A DNA stretch of 64,000 bases from Xiphophorus maculatus. Its lineage: Eukaryota; Chordata; Actinopteri; Cyprinodontiformes; Poeciliidae. The translations under genes were made by a program, and so were the position numbers. The notes below the pieces were generated by a model. It did not search any database. It saw only the letters and a program-made list of their open reading frames with translations, and had not been told where the DNA came from. The DNA lies in assembly GCF_002775205.1 (NCBI RefSeq), contig NC_036460.1, positions 28,501-92,500 on the forward strand. The letters run 5' to 3'. Below are positions 1 to 9,506 of this stretch, in pieces (position 1 is the first letter of the stretch; every line of letters begins with the position of its first letter).

Positions 1-257
1 AAATAACATGACAGGACATAAAAACACAACTACTAACAGACGCTTGAAAAAACTCTCAAAAGACGAGAACAGCAGGTAAAGTTGACTTTTTAAATCTGAT
101 GGTGGAGAGAAAACTGAACAGCGAAGGTTTGTCCTGAAACCGCCTGAGCTTTTGGTCTTCACTCGAAAATGGGTCATGAATGCAACACGCCTGTCTTTAC
201 TCCAACCCTATAAAGGTTCTGTTGAGCCGACCAAAGCGGTGCCGGGTTGTTTCTTAC

Positions 258-386
258 CTTCTGCTCAGATTTCAGGGCAGATGAAGGTTTTCTGTTGCTT
301 TGCGTAGCCGCGGCCGGATCTGAAGCGTCTCTGTGGGAACCCGGCCTGATCGAGGTCTGCTGGAGGTCGATGAACTCTGGGAAAGG
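258..386 (-). other. Candidate coding exon of an unidentified gene
   Basis: On the minus strand this 129-base segment has an acceptor ending TGTGTTCAG and a donor AAG|GTAAGA. It is open in the phase in which both edges fall between codons, giving exactly 43 codons. The peptide starts PFPEFIDLQQTSIRPG and is rich in Ser, Ala and Lys. I do not recognise it. It lies beyond the PARL 3' end and could belong to a minus-strand gene running off the left edge. Chance splice-like edges around a short open frame are the main alternative. Confidence 0.3.
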
Positions 387-894
387 CTGAACACACACAC
401 CAGTATCGACTCCCAGTTTCACCACCAGCAGCTCCCACGCTGACCTCTGGTTTCTGCTCTATAGAGGTTCTGCTGCAGTTCTGAAGGTTCTAACAGAGTC
501 AAGACCGTCTTGGCTTCTTTTCCAACTTCAGCAAAATCGATAAGTTTTATTTTTTGATTCCCTGAGAACCAAATTAAAACCAGACAGAATGAATTTATTG
601 TTCTGACAGTCTTTGTCTTTCTGACTGAAGCTTTGCAGCAGCAGATTGGAGTGAAGAAATGTTCCTCTGGTTTCTGACGGTTGGTGGACTTCAGACTCCT
701 GTTGATCAAACTGGCTTCATGTTTGCACGCCTGCTTCATCACGCCAAACCGCCTGCTGAGTTCAGTATTGAAACAGAAAACAGTTGCTGGTTGATCGTCC
801 AGCACTCAGCAACATTCCTCTAATGGTTTAAACCAGGCAACCCAACCAGAAACTTTTACAGTTCAGTCAGAGGAGACTCCTTTTTACCGGTGAT

Positions 895-1330
895 GGAAAT
901 CACTAACACGTTAGCTGTGCAGTTAGCCACATTAACCCTACAGCAACGATCATAAACATTAGTTTAGCTAGCGCTAAAGCACAATACCAACACTAGCTGA
1001 TGCTAGTGCTAAAGCAGTACACCAACATGGTAGAAGCTAATGCTAGAGCGCTACACCAATATGGCAGTTAGTGGAAGCTAACGCTAAATTCATCCACCTT
1101 GATACCAGCTATGTCTCAGTAACGTCCCAGTATGTCGCCCCCAACTGGTCTAAATCTGTCATTACACATCTTCCTGTAACTTCAGCACTTTAGGAAGAGA
1201 TTCTTTGGAACAAACCTTCACTCATTATTTCAGTTTGGTTATTTGTTGAGTCTTGTTAGTAGGGCCAAACTTCAAAATAAGAGCACAGATATAAACGTCA
1301 CTCTACGATCTGTCCTAAAAAGCATGATGA
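895..1330 (-). repeat. Dispersed repeat family A, reverse copy
   Basis: Contains several degenerate, tandem-like copies of GCTAATGCTAAAGCGCTA with 'aacatggtag' spacers. On the far side is CAAACTTCAAAATAAGAGCA (1269-1290 area), which also occurs in copies near 32.9, 43.9 and 48.9 kb. Orientation is opposite to the 43.7 and 48.8 kb copies. Family unknown to me. Confidence 0.6.
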
Positions 1331-1593
1331 ACTAATTTTTATTTCTTTTTGTATTTCATTATGGTCATAAAAATAGTGTATGGTTGAAAGAAAACAAAAA
1401 ATAAATATAATTATGATTAAATCGCATTTTGTGATAAAAATAAACAAATAAATATGTGTGTTCAATAATCAGATGTGAGTAAATATGTTATAAATTATAA
1501 ATTAGTGATACAGTCCCATCAGTCTGATAACAGCTTTAGCTAATAAACAATGTAGTTATTACAAAATAAAGGTTTCTTTTGTTCATAAAGAGC

Positions 1594-1608
1594 CCACCAG
1601 AGGGCGCA
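1594..1608 (+). promoter_or_regulatory. CTCF-like core motif
   Basis: Reads CCACCAGAGGGCGCA, 14 of 15 matches to the core consensus CCASYAGRKGGCRSY. Occupancy is not shown by sequence alone. Confidence 0.45.
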
Positions 1609-1959
1609 GTGACATCGTATACATTTATTTGACAGAGATAAAGAATGAGTCCGGACACGGAGCGCCGGCCAATCAGATCGCTGCTCCTCCGCCTCCTCTC
1701 ATTGGCTGACTCTTCTTCAGCTCTACAAACAACGAAAACTAGAAATCTGACTTTTTTCTAAAAAACATCAGAACCTGGAGTTTCTGTTTAGCCGAGTCAG
1801 ACGTCATCCGGTTGAAGAAATACCGGATCAGAACCCGACCAGCAGCGGTTCTGATCGGTCTGAACCCAGAAGACGGACCCACAGGTTCCCGATGTGGAGC
1901 GCTGGCTGTACATTTATACAACTTTACATGATTCTACAGTCCAGTCCTGGTTGTGGTCC

Positions 1960-2080
1960 CTAGACGGCGCCGCCGGGCCCACCGGGCCCGCCACCGCTCC
2001 GGGTCCGCAGGTCGTGCCACAGCTTGACGAACGGCTCGCGGTTCTTCCAGATCAACTCGTGTCCAAACAGGATGTACCAT
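1960..2080 (-). CDS. parl: PARL exon 9 (terminal)
   Basis: Acceptor CTCCTCAG precedes A|TGG. It encodes residues 322-361 ([17 protein letters not shown]...) and ends with a Gly/Pro-rich tail, [11 protein letters not shown], then TAG at 1960-1962. Human PARL has a different Gly/Lys-rich tail, so this end is lineage specific. Confidence 0.93.
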
Positions 2081-5000
2081 CTGAGGAGAGAGAGCGGCAG
2101 GTCAGGCCATGAGCCTACAGCGCTGCCTCCTTCAGGTCAGACTGGGAACTACAGCCCAAAAACAACAGAACTACAGAACCATCGGACAGGAAGAACGGAG
2201 GAAGTTTACCCAAAAAACTCTCAGACATTTTCTGGAAAATTTGCTAGAAAAAACCCTGCAAAATCTTGAGATTAATCTCAGAAAAACATGGAAATTTATG
2301 AGTTTCAAAAGTCAAATATGGTTTAACTTTTGAAACTCAGAAAATTCCCAAAAGTTGAATTTTATTTTGTGTACTTTCTTTCTGGAGGAACTCACATCCC
2401 GAACAGAGCTCCGCCCAGATGCGCGGCGTGGTCGAAGAACCTCCATCCCAACAGCAGGCCGGCCGTATCCATGGCAACAATGGCCTTCAGGGCCTGCAGA
2501 CGAAAGGGGGGCAGAGGGTGAGGCGGGGGGTCGGAACCGGGTCAGCACCACAACAGGAAGTGGGCGGGGCCTCGTACGTTGGCGGCGGTGAAGGTGAACA
2601 TGGGCAGGAAGATGATGGCCAGTTTGGCTTCAGGCATCTTGGTGCAAACGAGGGCGAGGACGGCCATGATGGCGCCAGACTGCAGGACAGGAGGACATGT
2701 TGGACAGGAGGACATGTTGGATAGGAGGACATGTTGCACTGACAGACAGAGAGGACTGACCGCTCCGACAGACGGGCCGTAGCGTCCTGTGGCCGTCTTC
2801 CACAGGTAGCTGGAGAAGGAGGAGGCGACGGCGGCAGACAGGTAGACGGCCAGGAACTGTTCCCTGCCCAACATGGAGACGGCGCTGCTGGAGAAACTCC
2901 ACAGGACGTACATGTTGGCCGCCAGGTGGAACGGGGACATGTGGCTGAAGGTGGACAGCAACATGGGGACACACTGGGCCGCTGAGGGGACACGCTGCGT
3001 CACTGACTGCTGCTGCTGCTCTGACTGTGTTTCAGCTGATTAAACTCTTTATGCTCCAGTTAATAATTCATCAATGACTAAACTAGCTAACGACTGTTTC
3101 AATAATCGATAATCTGATCAGCAGTTGGCCCAGAGGACTGACTCACAGGAGGCGGGGTTGGAGGTGAAGTAGCGGAGCATGATGGGCAGCGGCACCAGCG
3201 GCCAGGCACAGAACACCAAGACGTTGGCAACGATGATCCCTGAGGAAGAGGAGGAGGAAGTCTGGATTAAATGAAGCGTCTCTGAGTCGGATTGGACCCG
3301 ACCCGAGTTCTGCTCCAGAACCGGCCAGGAGGAAACGGTTCTGGTCCGATCTCTGAGCTCCAGACACCACAACCTAAAACTAGAGTAAAATCTTTTTATT
3401 CTGGTTTTAATCTACGTCTAATCCCAGATTTGATTCCAGATTTAATCCAGGATCATCTGCTTAATCCAGGTTTCTGACGAGTTTTAATTCCTTCTCATGT
3501 CTCTTGGATTTAATCCTTGATTAAATTTCTCCATGAATGTTTTCTGTAAACGTTGCCCCTCCCACGCCTGTTTCTGGATCGTTCCTGTCAGAACCTGATG
3601 GCCGACCTGCAGATCTACCTGCTGCAGATCTACCTGGACTCACCTGCCACCGTCTTCTGGCCCTCTGTCAGGCTGTTCCACCATTGGTTGATCTGAAACA
3701 GTAGCAGCCAATCAGCAGGTTCCCAGGTCAATTCAGACCGACCCGATCGGACCGACCCGACCCGCTCACCTCCTTGCGGACGTCTCCTCGTTTCTGAGGC
3801 CGCAGCTTCTCCAGCCAATCAGCTTGCAGCTCCTCGAAGTAGCTCTGGACTCGGGACTTGAGCGACTCGTACTGCCAGATGGCCGCCACGCCGAAGGAGC
3901 TGCCTGAGAACTGACCGGAAGTTAGAGCGACCTGTGACATCACTGATGAGGTCATCAGGCTCCACCTACCCCCACGGTGAAGAGGAAGGGCCTGACGAGG
4001 CGGCTAAAGGCCCGCGGGGGCGCCGGGGCCCGCGGGGGGACCGGGGCCTGGTTCTGCAGCACCGGACCCTCCGGCTGTTTTGGTTCCGGCTGTTTTGGTT
4101 CCGGCGTTCTGGACGCTTTCTTGAAGCCGCGGCGCTGCTGGAAGCCGCCGGGCCACCTGGTGGACACACAGGGAACCACAGGGAGCCAATCACACTGCAG
4201 CCTGACGGGATGAACCTGTCAGGCTGCAGGAAGGACACAGATTTATTTGGCTTCCATTGTTTACTTTTTAGACTTTTGTTTACTTTAGCTTTTAAGTTTT
4301 AATTTAATTTTTAAAAAGTTTAGTTTTTTATTTTTTCCCCCACTTATTCAATTTCTTCTTTTAATTAATTGTAATAATACTTTTTATATTTTATAATGTA
4401 GTTTACATTTTAAAATATAAAGGTTCTCCAGGATAAAAGAAAAAACTAGAACATTTCTGAATTTAAGGGAACCAGTGTTCTGATCTGACCCAATCAGGGC
4501 GACTGGTGCTGACAATTAGCAACAATGCTAAGGTTAGCAACAATGCTAAGGTTAGCAACAATGCTAAGGTTAGGAACAATGCTTTGTGGCATCGCTGGCA
4601 TGTTGACTTACTCCGTGCCGAACGATAAACACTGAGTGGACGTTGCTTCGCGAGGCAATGCTCTGCTGTCCAGGCATCGGCCCCAATATGCTAAAAGCAC
4701 CGGGATAAAAAAATTTAACCAAATGCTGTTAATTGGTTTTCAATTTGTTTTATATGTAATTTTAAATGTGTACTTTAGGGGCAGACTTTTATCGTATCAG
4801 TTGTCCTTCATAGTAATAAAATTCTTAGAATAATTCTGATTTATCGTTATGATAAATTCCAATCAGTGATTTTTAAAAATCCATAAAACTGTCAGGATTA
4901 TTTATTTTACTTTATTATCTACTGTTTGTTCAATAATTGAGCATCAACAAATATCCAAAAAATGTGAAAATATGATTAAATGCAGTTACTGTGTGCATTT

Positions 5001-5884
5001 TATTTACACAAATCAAACTTTTTCATGAGGCTGGTGTCATAAAGAAGCGTGTTACACATTGGTTTGTTTTTCAGTAGAAGTGTTTGTGTTTATGGGGCGT
5101 TGACTGATCAGTTACCTATAAGTAATAAATAGTTCTTATTGACACTTTTATCATTATCACAATAGTACCACAAAATATCACAATAAAACTTTAAGTCCAT
5201 ATGCCCCACCCAATGTTGTTGTTTTTTTATTAATGTTGTTATTTTGTTTCCACTGCTTTATACTGGAACTGACCTATGGATTGAATAACAGACTGTGGTA
5301 AATAGTAGGAAATTAAATTTTACTGCAAGTTCTGCTAGCAAGAAAAAAATACTCAACTGTTATGATGGCTGTTGACGTCATGAAGGAGAAATAAAATTCG
5401 ATTTATTATAATCGATAAGCATTGCAATAATTAGCAAGTCTAGAGGAATTGGAAGAACTGTTAATGCTAATGCTAACTGTTACTCAGGAAGTAAATGAAA
5501 TATTTTCGTTATCAAAAACATTTTAATATGAAATAAGGCCTTAACATCACTTTGATTTGCATTTTTATTTGATATGTTTCAGTAACTTATAAACGAAATG
5601 TTTTAATTTAAATAAATTAACTGAAAAAGTGAGTCAAACAAGCAGCAGCTAGCAGCAGCAGCTAACTTTGTTATTAACCCAATACGCTGGATCTGACCGT
5701 CCTTAATGCTAACTCATGCTAACAGATGCTAACTCCACCCAGCTGAGCTCTCTGAGGCGCTGGCCGGGACCGGCTGCTTTCCCTCCGGCTGCAGGGCGCT
5801 GACTGACCTCCCTCCTCTCACGGAGCACAGGAACGGGTCTCCTCCGGTCAGTCTGCAGAGGACTGAGCAGCTCCGCCAGGCCAT
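1960..5884 (-). CDS. parl: PARL, presenilin-associated rhomboid-like mitochondrial protease
   Basis: Nine exons join as 5884-5808, 4156-3966, 3903-3770, 3692-3644, 3239-3147, 2981-2761, 2679-2578, 2493-2396 and 2080-1960 (minus strand). The total is 1086 bases, or 361 residues plus TAG, with every junction phase consistent. PARL is an intramembrane serine protease of the inner mitochondrial membrane that cleaves PINK1, PGAM5 and similar substrates. The rhomboid core is clear: GPSVGASGAIM puts the catalytic Ser at about residue 256, and [11 protein letters not shown] puts the catalytic His at about 314. The 58-residue spacing equals that in human PARL (Ser277/His335). The conserved segments [15 protein letters not shown] and MLLSTFSH are present. 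Length is close to the human 379. The start is ATGGCCTGGCGG, matching the mammalian MAWR N terminus. The variable N-terminal matrix region (residues about 26-85) is Pro-rich with a short EPKQP duplication. Whether this is parla or parlb cannot be told. Confidence 0.95.
2396..2493 (-). CDS. parl: PARL exon 8
   Basis: Bounded by CTGCAG and GTGAGT, 98 bases. It encodes residues 290-322, including the last core membrane helix with DHAAHLGG, which holds the catalytic His. Confidence 0.94.
2578..2679 (-). CDS. parl: PARL exon 7
   Basis: Bounded by CTGCAG and GTACGA, 102 bases, phase 0 on both sides. The first codon is the catalytic Ser of GASG, so the intron splits the active-site motif. It continues [19 protein letters not shown], then a hydrophobic helix. 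Confidence 0.94.
2761..2981 (-). CDS. parl: PARL exon 6
   Basis: Bounded by CCCTCAG and GTCAGT, 221 bases. It encodes residues 182-255, with the [15 protein letters not shown] helix and [12 protein letters not shown], ending at GPSVGA. The downstream intron carries three copies of a short ACATGTTG/GGACAGGAGG tandem (about 2686-2735). Confidence 0.94.
3147..3239 (-). CDS. parl: PARL exon 5
   Basis: Bounded by CCTCAG and GTGAGT, 93 bases. It encodes [19 protein letters not shown], a membrane helix, and then [11 protein letters not shown], which is strongly conserved in the family. Confidence 0.93.
3644..3692 (-). CDS. parl: PARL exon 4 (49 bases)
   Basis: Short exon between TTTCAG and GTGAGT. 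It encodes [17 protein letters not shown], matching the INKWWNNLSDGQ segment of human PARL. Confidence 0.92.
3770..3903 (-). CDS. parl: PARL exon 3
   Basis: Bounded by TTCTCAG and GTGAGC, 134 bases. It encodes [18 protein letters not shown] and the charged segment through [11 protein letters not shown]. Confidence 0.93.
3966..4156 (-). CDS. parl: PARL exon 2 (matrix-facing N-terminal region)
   Basis: Acceptor CCACCAG. The only donor giving the phase needed by exon 3 is G|GTGGAG at 3966; the nearby GTAGGT would break the frame. It encodes [18 protein letters not shown], a Pro/Ala-rich stretch, then [11 protein letters not shown], the start of the first membrane helix. The donor is weaker than usual, so the exact edge is the least certain in the gene. 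Confidence 0.82.
4157..5807 (-). other. PARL intron 1
   Basis: AT-rich intron. It contains a TTAGCAACAATGCTAAGG tandem (about 4515-4585) and otherwise no recognisable element. Confidence 0.7.
4515..4585 (+). repeat. 18-bp tandem repeat
   Basis: Unit TTAGCAACAATGCTAAGG repeated about 3.5 times with few changes, inside PARL intron 1. Confidence 0.8.
5808..5884 (-). CDS. parl: PARL exon 1
   Basis: ATG at 5884-5882 in context CCAACATGGCC. It encodes [19 protein letters not shown] and ends AG|GTCAGT in the phase exon 2 needs. An Arg-containing, acid-poor start fits a mitochondrial presequence. An in-exon GTGAGA at the Ser-Val codons is a possible alternative donor but would break the frame. Confidence 0.85.
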
Positions 5885-6145
5885 GTTGGAGTCCTCTGGT
5901 CACCGGCAGGTACGCCACTACCGGGTCAGGAGGACGGAGCCCAGCAGCCAGAACGCCCCTGCGAGAATCACAGCGACACCTTGCGGACAGGAGGGGACAG
6001 AGCACATTCAGACAAAAACAAAACAATAAAAAGTGTCATAAAGACACAGCATCACATCCGTCTGCACTTTCAAAATAAGAGAGAACTGATACCAAAAAAG
6101 TAAAAAAGAAAATGATAATAGGAAAAATCAGCTACAAAAAAAGAC

Positions 6146-6250
<105 letters not shown>

Positions 6251-6574
6251 CTAAATTGAACTAAACACAACTGAACTCTTTAAATAAGTTCTGATTTAAA
6301 TGTGAACCTCAATAAATGTCTATTTGATTCTCTAGTGATTATCTTAGGTATTAATAGTTTTTAAAATCAGTTTCAGCTATTTTTTACTTTATTTTTAAAA
6401 ATATGTATATTTTGTGTAACCCTACAGCTACTGTCTCTGATTTATTTATTTATGTCATTTTATTAGTAATTTTCTTGTCAAAAAGTTTATAATAACATTT
6501 ATTTTCTGAATAAGAAGATATGGCACATTGAATGTTCAAAATGTATATATATTTTTAAATTTATAAAAATTCCC

Positions 6575-8260
6575 TTCTCACCCACCGCGGGTGGTTCTTA
6601 TCCTCTGAGCTCGGGTCCTCTACCAGAGGCCTGGGAGCTTGAGGGTCCTGTGCAGTATCTTGGCTGTGCCAAGGACTGCACATTTCTGGACTGAGATGTC
6701 TGATGTTGTTCCTGGGATCTGTTGTAGCCATTGGTCCAGTTTGGGGGTGACTGCCCCGAGGGCCCCGATGACCACAGGCACCACTGTGGTCTTCACCTTC
6801 CAGGTCCTCTCCAGTTCCTCCCTGAGGCCCTGGTATTTCTCTAGTTTCTCATGCTCCTTTTTCCTGATGTTGCAGTCGCTTGGTATCGCTACATCTACCA
6901 CAACGGCTTTCCTCTGTTGTTTATCCACTACGACAATGTCTGGTTGGTTCGCCATTACCATTTTGTCTGTCTGGATCTGGAAGTCCCACAGGATCTTAGC
7001 TCTGGCGTTCTCCGCCACCTTTGGGGGTGTTTCCCACTTTGATCTCGGGGTTTCCAGTCCATATTCTGCACAGATGTTTCTGTACACTATGCCTGCAACT
7101 TGGTTATGTCGTTCCATGTACGCTTTCCCTGCCAGTATCTTGCACCCTGCTGTTATGTGCTGGACTGTCTCAGGGGCCTCCTTGCACAACCTGCACCTTG
7201 GGTCTTGTCTGGTGTGGTAGATCTGGGCCTCTATTGCTCTGGTGTTTAGGGCCTGTTCCTGGGCGGCCAGGATGAGGGCCTCTGTGCTGTCCTTGAGTCC
7301 AGCTTTTTCCAGCCATTGGTAGGATTTACTGATATCAGCCACTTGGGTTATTTGCTGGTGGTACATCCCATGTAGGGGCTTGTCCTGCCATGATGGTATC
7401 TCTGGCACCTCAACCTCCGTTCCCTGTTGTCTGAGACATTCACTGAGCACATTGTCTGTTGAGGCTTTGTCCCTGATGTATTTATGGATCTTAGTTGTTT
7501 CGTCCTGGACTGTGGTTCTCACACTCACTAGTCCTCTGCCTCCTTCCTTGCGGCTCATGTACAGTCTCAGGGTGCTGGATTTGGGATGGAACCCTCCATG
7601 CATTGTTAGTAGTTTTCTAGTCTTAATATCCGTGGCTTTTATCTCCTCCTTTGGCCAGCTAATTATTCCAGCAGGGTATCTGATTACTGGCAGGGCATAG
7701 CTGTTTATCGCACGGATTTTGTTCTTGCCATTGAGCTGGCTTCTCAGGACCTGCCTTATTCGTTGGAGGTATTTAGCTGTGGCTCCTTTCCTTGTGACCT
7801 CATCGAGGTTGCCATTTGCTTGTGGTATACCTAGGTACTTGTAACTGTCCTCTATGTCTGCTATTGTTCCTTCTGGGAGTGAGACCCCTTCTGTGCGGAT
7901 GACCTTCCCTCTCTTGGTGATCAGCCGACCACACTTCTCTAGTCCGAATGACATCCCAATGTCCGTGCTGTAGATCCTGGTGGTGTGGATCAGTGAGTCG
8001 ATGTCTCGCTCACTCTTGGCATACAGCTTGATGTCATCCATGTAGAGAAGGTGACTGATCTTGGCCCCATTTTTGAGTCGGTATCCGTAGCCAGTCTTGT
8101 TGATAATTTGGCTGAGGGGGTTCAGGCCTATGCAGAACAGTAGCGGGGACAGAGCATCTCCTTGGTGTATGCCACATTTGATGGACACTTGTGTAAGTGG
8201 TTTGCAGTTGGCTTCAAGGGTGGTTTTCCACAGCTTCATCGAGTTTGCAATGAAGGCTCT

Positions 8261-8262
<2 letters not shown>
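6575..8262 (-). mobile_element. R4/Dong-like LINE, 5'-truncated
   Basis: A minus-strand non-LTR retrotransposon. The 3' end is about 6575-6620, after the ORF stop. The 5' end is cut at about 8262, where it abuts the (TCTG)n(TCTA)n array; reverse transcriptase fingers and all upstream sequence are missing. Assignment to the R2/R4 lineage rests on the order RT, then CCHC knuckle, then PD-D endonuclease in the surviving ORF. Other R2-clade families cannot be excluded. Confidence 0.85.
6620..8260 (-). pseudogene. Truncated LINE ORF: reverse transcriptase and restriction-like endonuclease
   Basis: One long open frame without internal stops, open from the truncation point to the stop at 6620. Numbering from the first Met (8239), RT motif B is GIHQGDALSPLLF (about 23-35) and the catalytic box is YMDD (66-69). 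A C-x2-C-x8-H-x4-C knuckle (CRLCKEAPETVQHITAGC) follows at about residue 350. Near residue 433, PDIVVVDK and VVVDVAIPSD fit the PD-(D/E)xK endonuclease found downstream of RT in R2/R4 elements. The lost upstream RT motifs, including the first catalytic Asp, make this copy inactive, although the intact frame suggests recent insertion. Confidence 0.85.
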
Positions 8263-8485
<223 letters not shown>

Positions 8486-9259
8486 ATTTGAATATTAGTA
8501 AACATCCCATAATCTTTGATTATTTACTATAATATACATATAAACACATTACTTCACTTCAATTTGTATTTTTGATTATTACAACGTTATTAATGTTAAT
8601 TTTTCAATATATTTAACACCAGAATTAGGAAATTAGTTACTTTAACTCAACCACATTTACTTGTACAACTCTTTGAAAAATGTACTATGAGGAGTATTTT
8701 TACTTTTACCTTAGTAATTTTATTATGAAGTATTTTTACTCTTACTTGAATAAAATGTGTAGATTCTCTACAAACGGCATGAAAGTTTTATATAGAAAGA
8801 AACTGATTTGGAGAAAATGTTCTGTTGCCTTCTTTTGATTTTGTCATTTTTGTCTTTAAATACCAAAATTTCCACTTCACTTTATATTTTCTTTCGTCTG
8901 ATAATGTACGTTTTAAATATTAAATGATCGATATTTGATCTCAGTACTTGAGTAAACTTTTACTAAACACTGTTTTTACTCTTAATCGAGTTATTTCTTG
9001 CTACATTTTACTTTTGCTTGAGAAAGAATAAGTTGAAGTGGTGCTACTCTCACTTGTCTCTGTTCAACAGTAAATTATGTTTTCATCAATCAGTTTTATT
9101 GAAGTGATTTTTTCGGTGGGTGGGGCTTTTATTGTGAAGACGGCGCAGCTGCTTCCGGTGCTTGTGTTTGGTGCGGCTCGGTTCGGTTCGGTTTGGCTCG
9201 GCCCAGAACAGCCCAACGGCAGCGGCACCAGCTGTAGAGAGAACCCGCAGGGAGGAACC

Positions 9260-9506
9260 ATGGCGGCGCCAGCGCTCTCCGGTCGGCCCGGCTCGGCGGG
9301 CAGCCTCGGGAACAGCCCCACATCCTCGGCCGCGGGAAGGCTGCCCCAGGGCGGCTCCGGGCCCGAGCTGGACTTCAGGTCCGCGGCCCGCATGGAGGAC
9401 CTGAACCGGCTCATCCAGGAGTTCAGCAAGCACGACCAGCGGGAGTACGACGACCAGCGTGCTCTGGAGATCCACACGGCCAAGGACTTCATCTTCTCCA
9501 TGCTGG
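9260..9506 (+). CDS. mb21d2: MB21D2 exon 1
   Basis: Encodes residues 1-82, with donor G|GTGAGC in phase 1. The first 45 residues are low complexity (Ala, Gly, Ser, Pro). Conservation begins at ELDFRSAARMEDLNRLI. Confidence 0.94.

Larger units (their letters stand above)
1..1959. other. Region downstream of PARL, no confirmed gene
   Basis: This stretch holds one candidate exon on the minus strand (258-386), a dispersed repeat copy (about 895-1330), a CTCF-like site (1594-1608) and a pair of CCAAT boxes (CCAAT at 1669-1673, ATTGG at 1701-1705). The part next to 1959 is probably PARL 3' UTR. Read on the minus strand, AATAAA occurs at 1624-1629, about 330 bases past the PARL stop, and is a possible poly(A) signal. 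Other open frames here look non-conserved. Confidence 0.5.

Noticed and set aside
419..805. 128-codon minus-strand frame
   Set aside because: Composition is like intergenic translation and no domain is recognisable.
9077..9259. In-frame upstream ATG extending MB21D2 by 61 residues
   Set aside because: Weak start context and no resemblance to the family N terminus; 9260 has a strong context.
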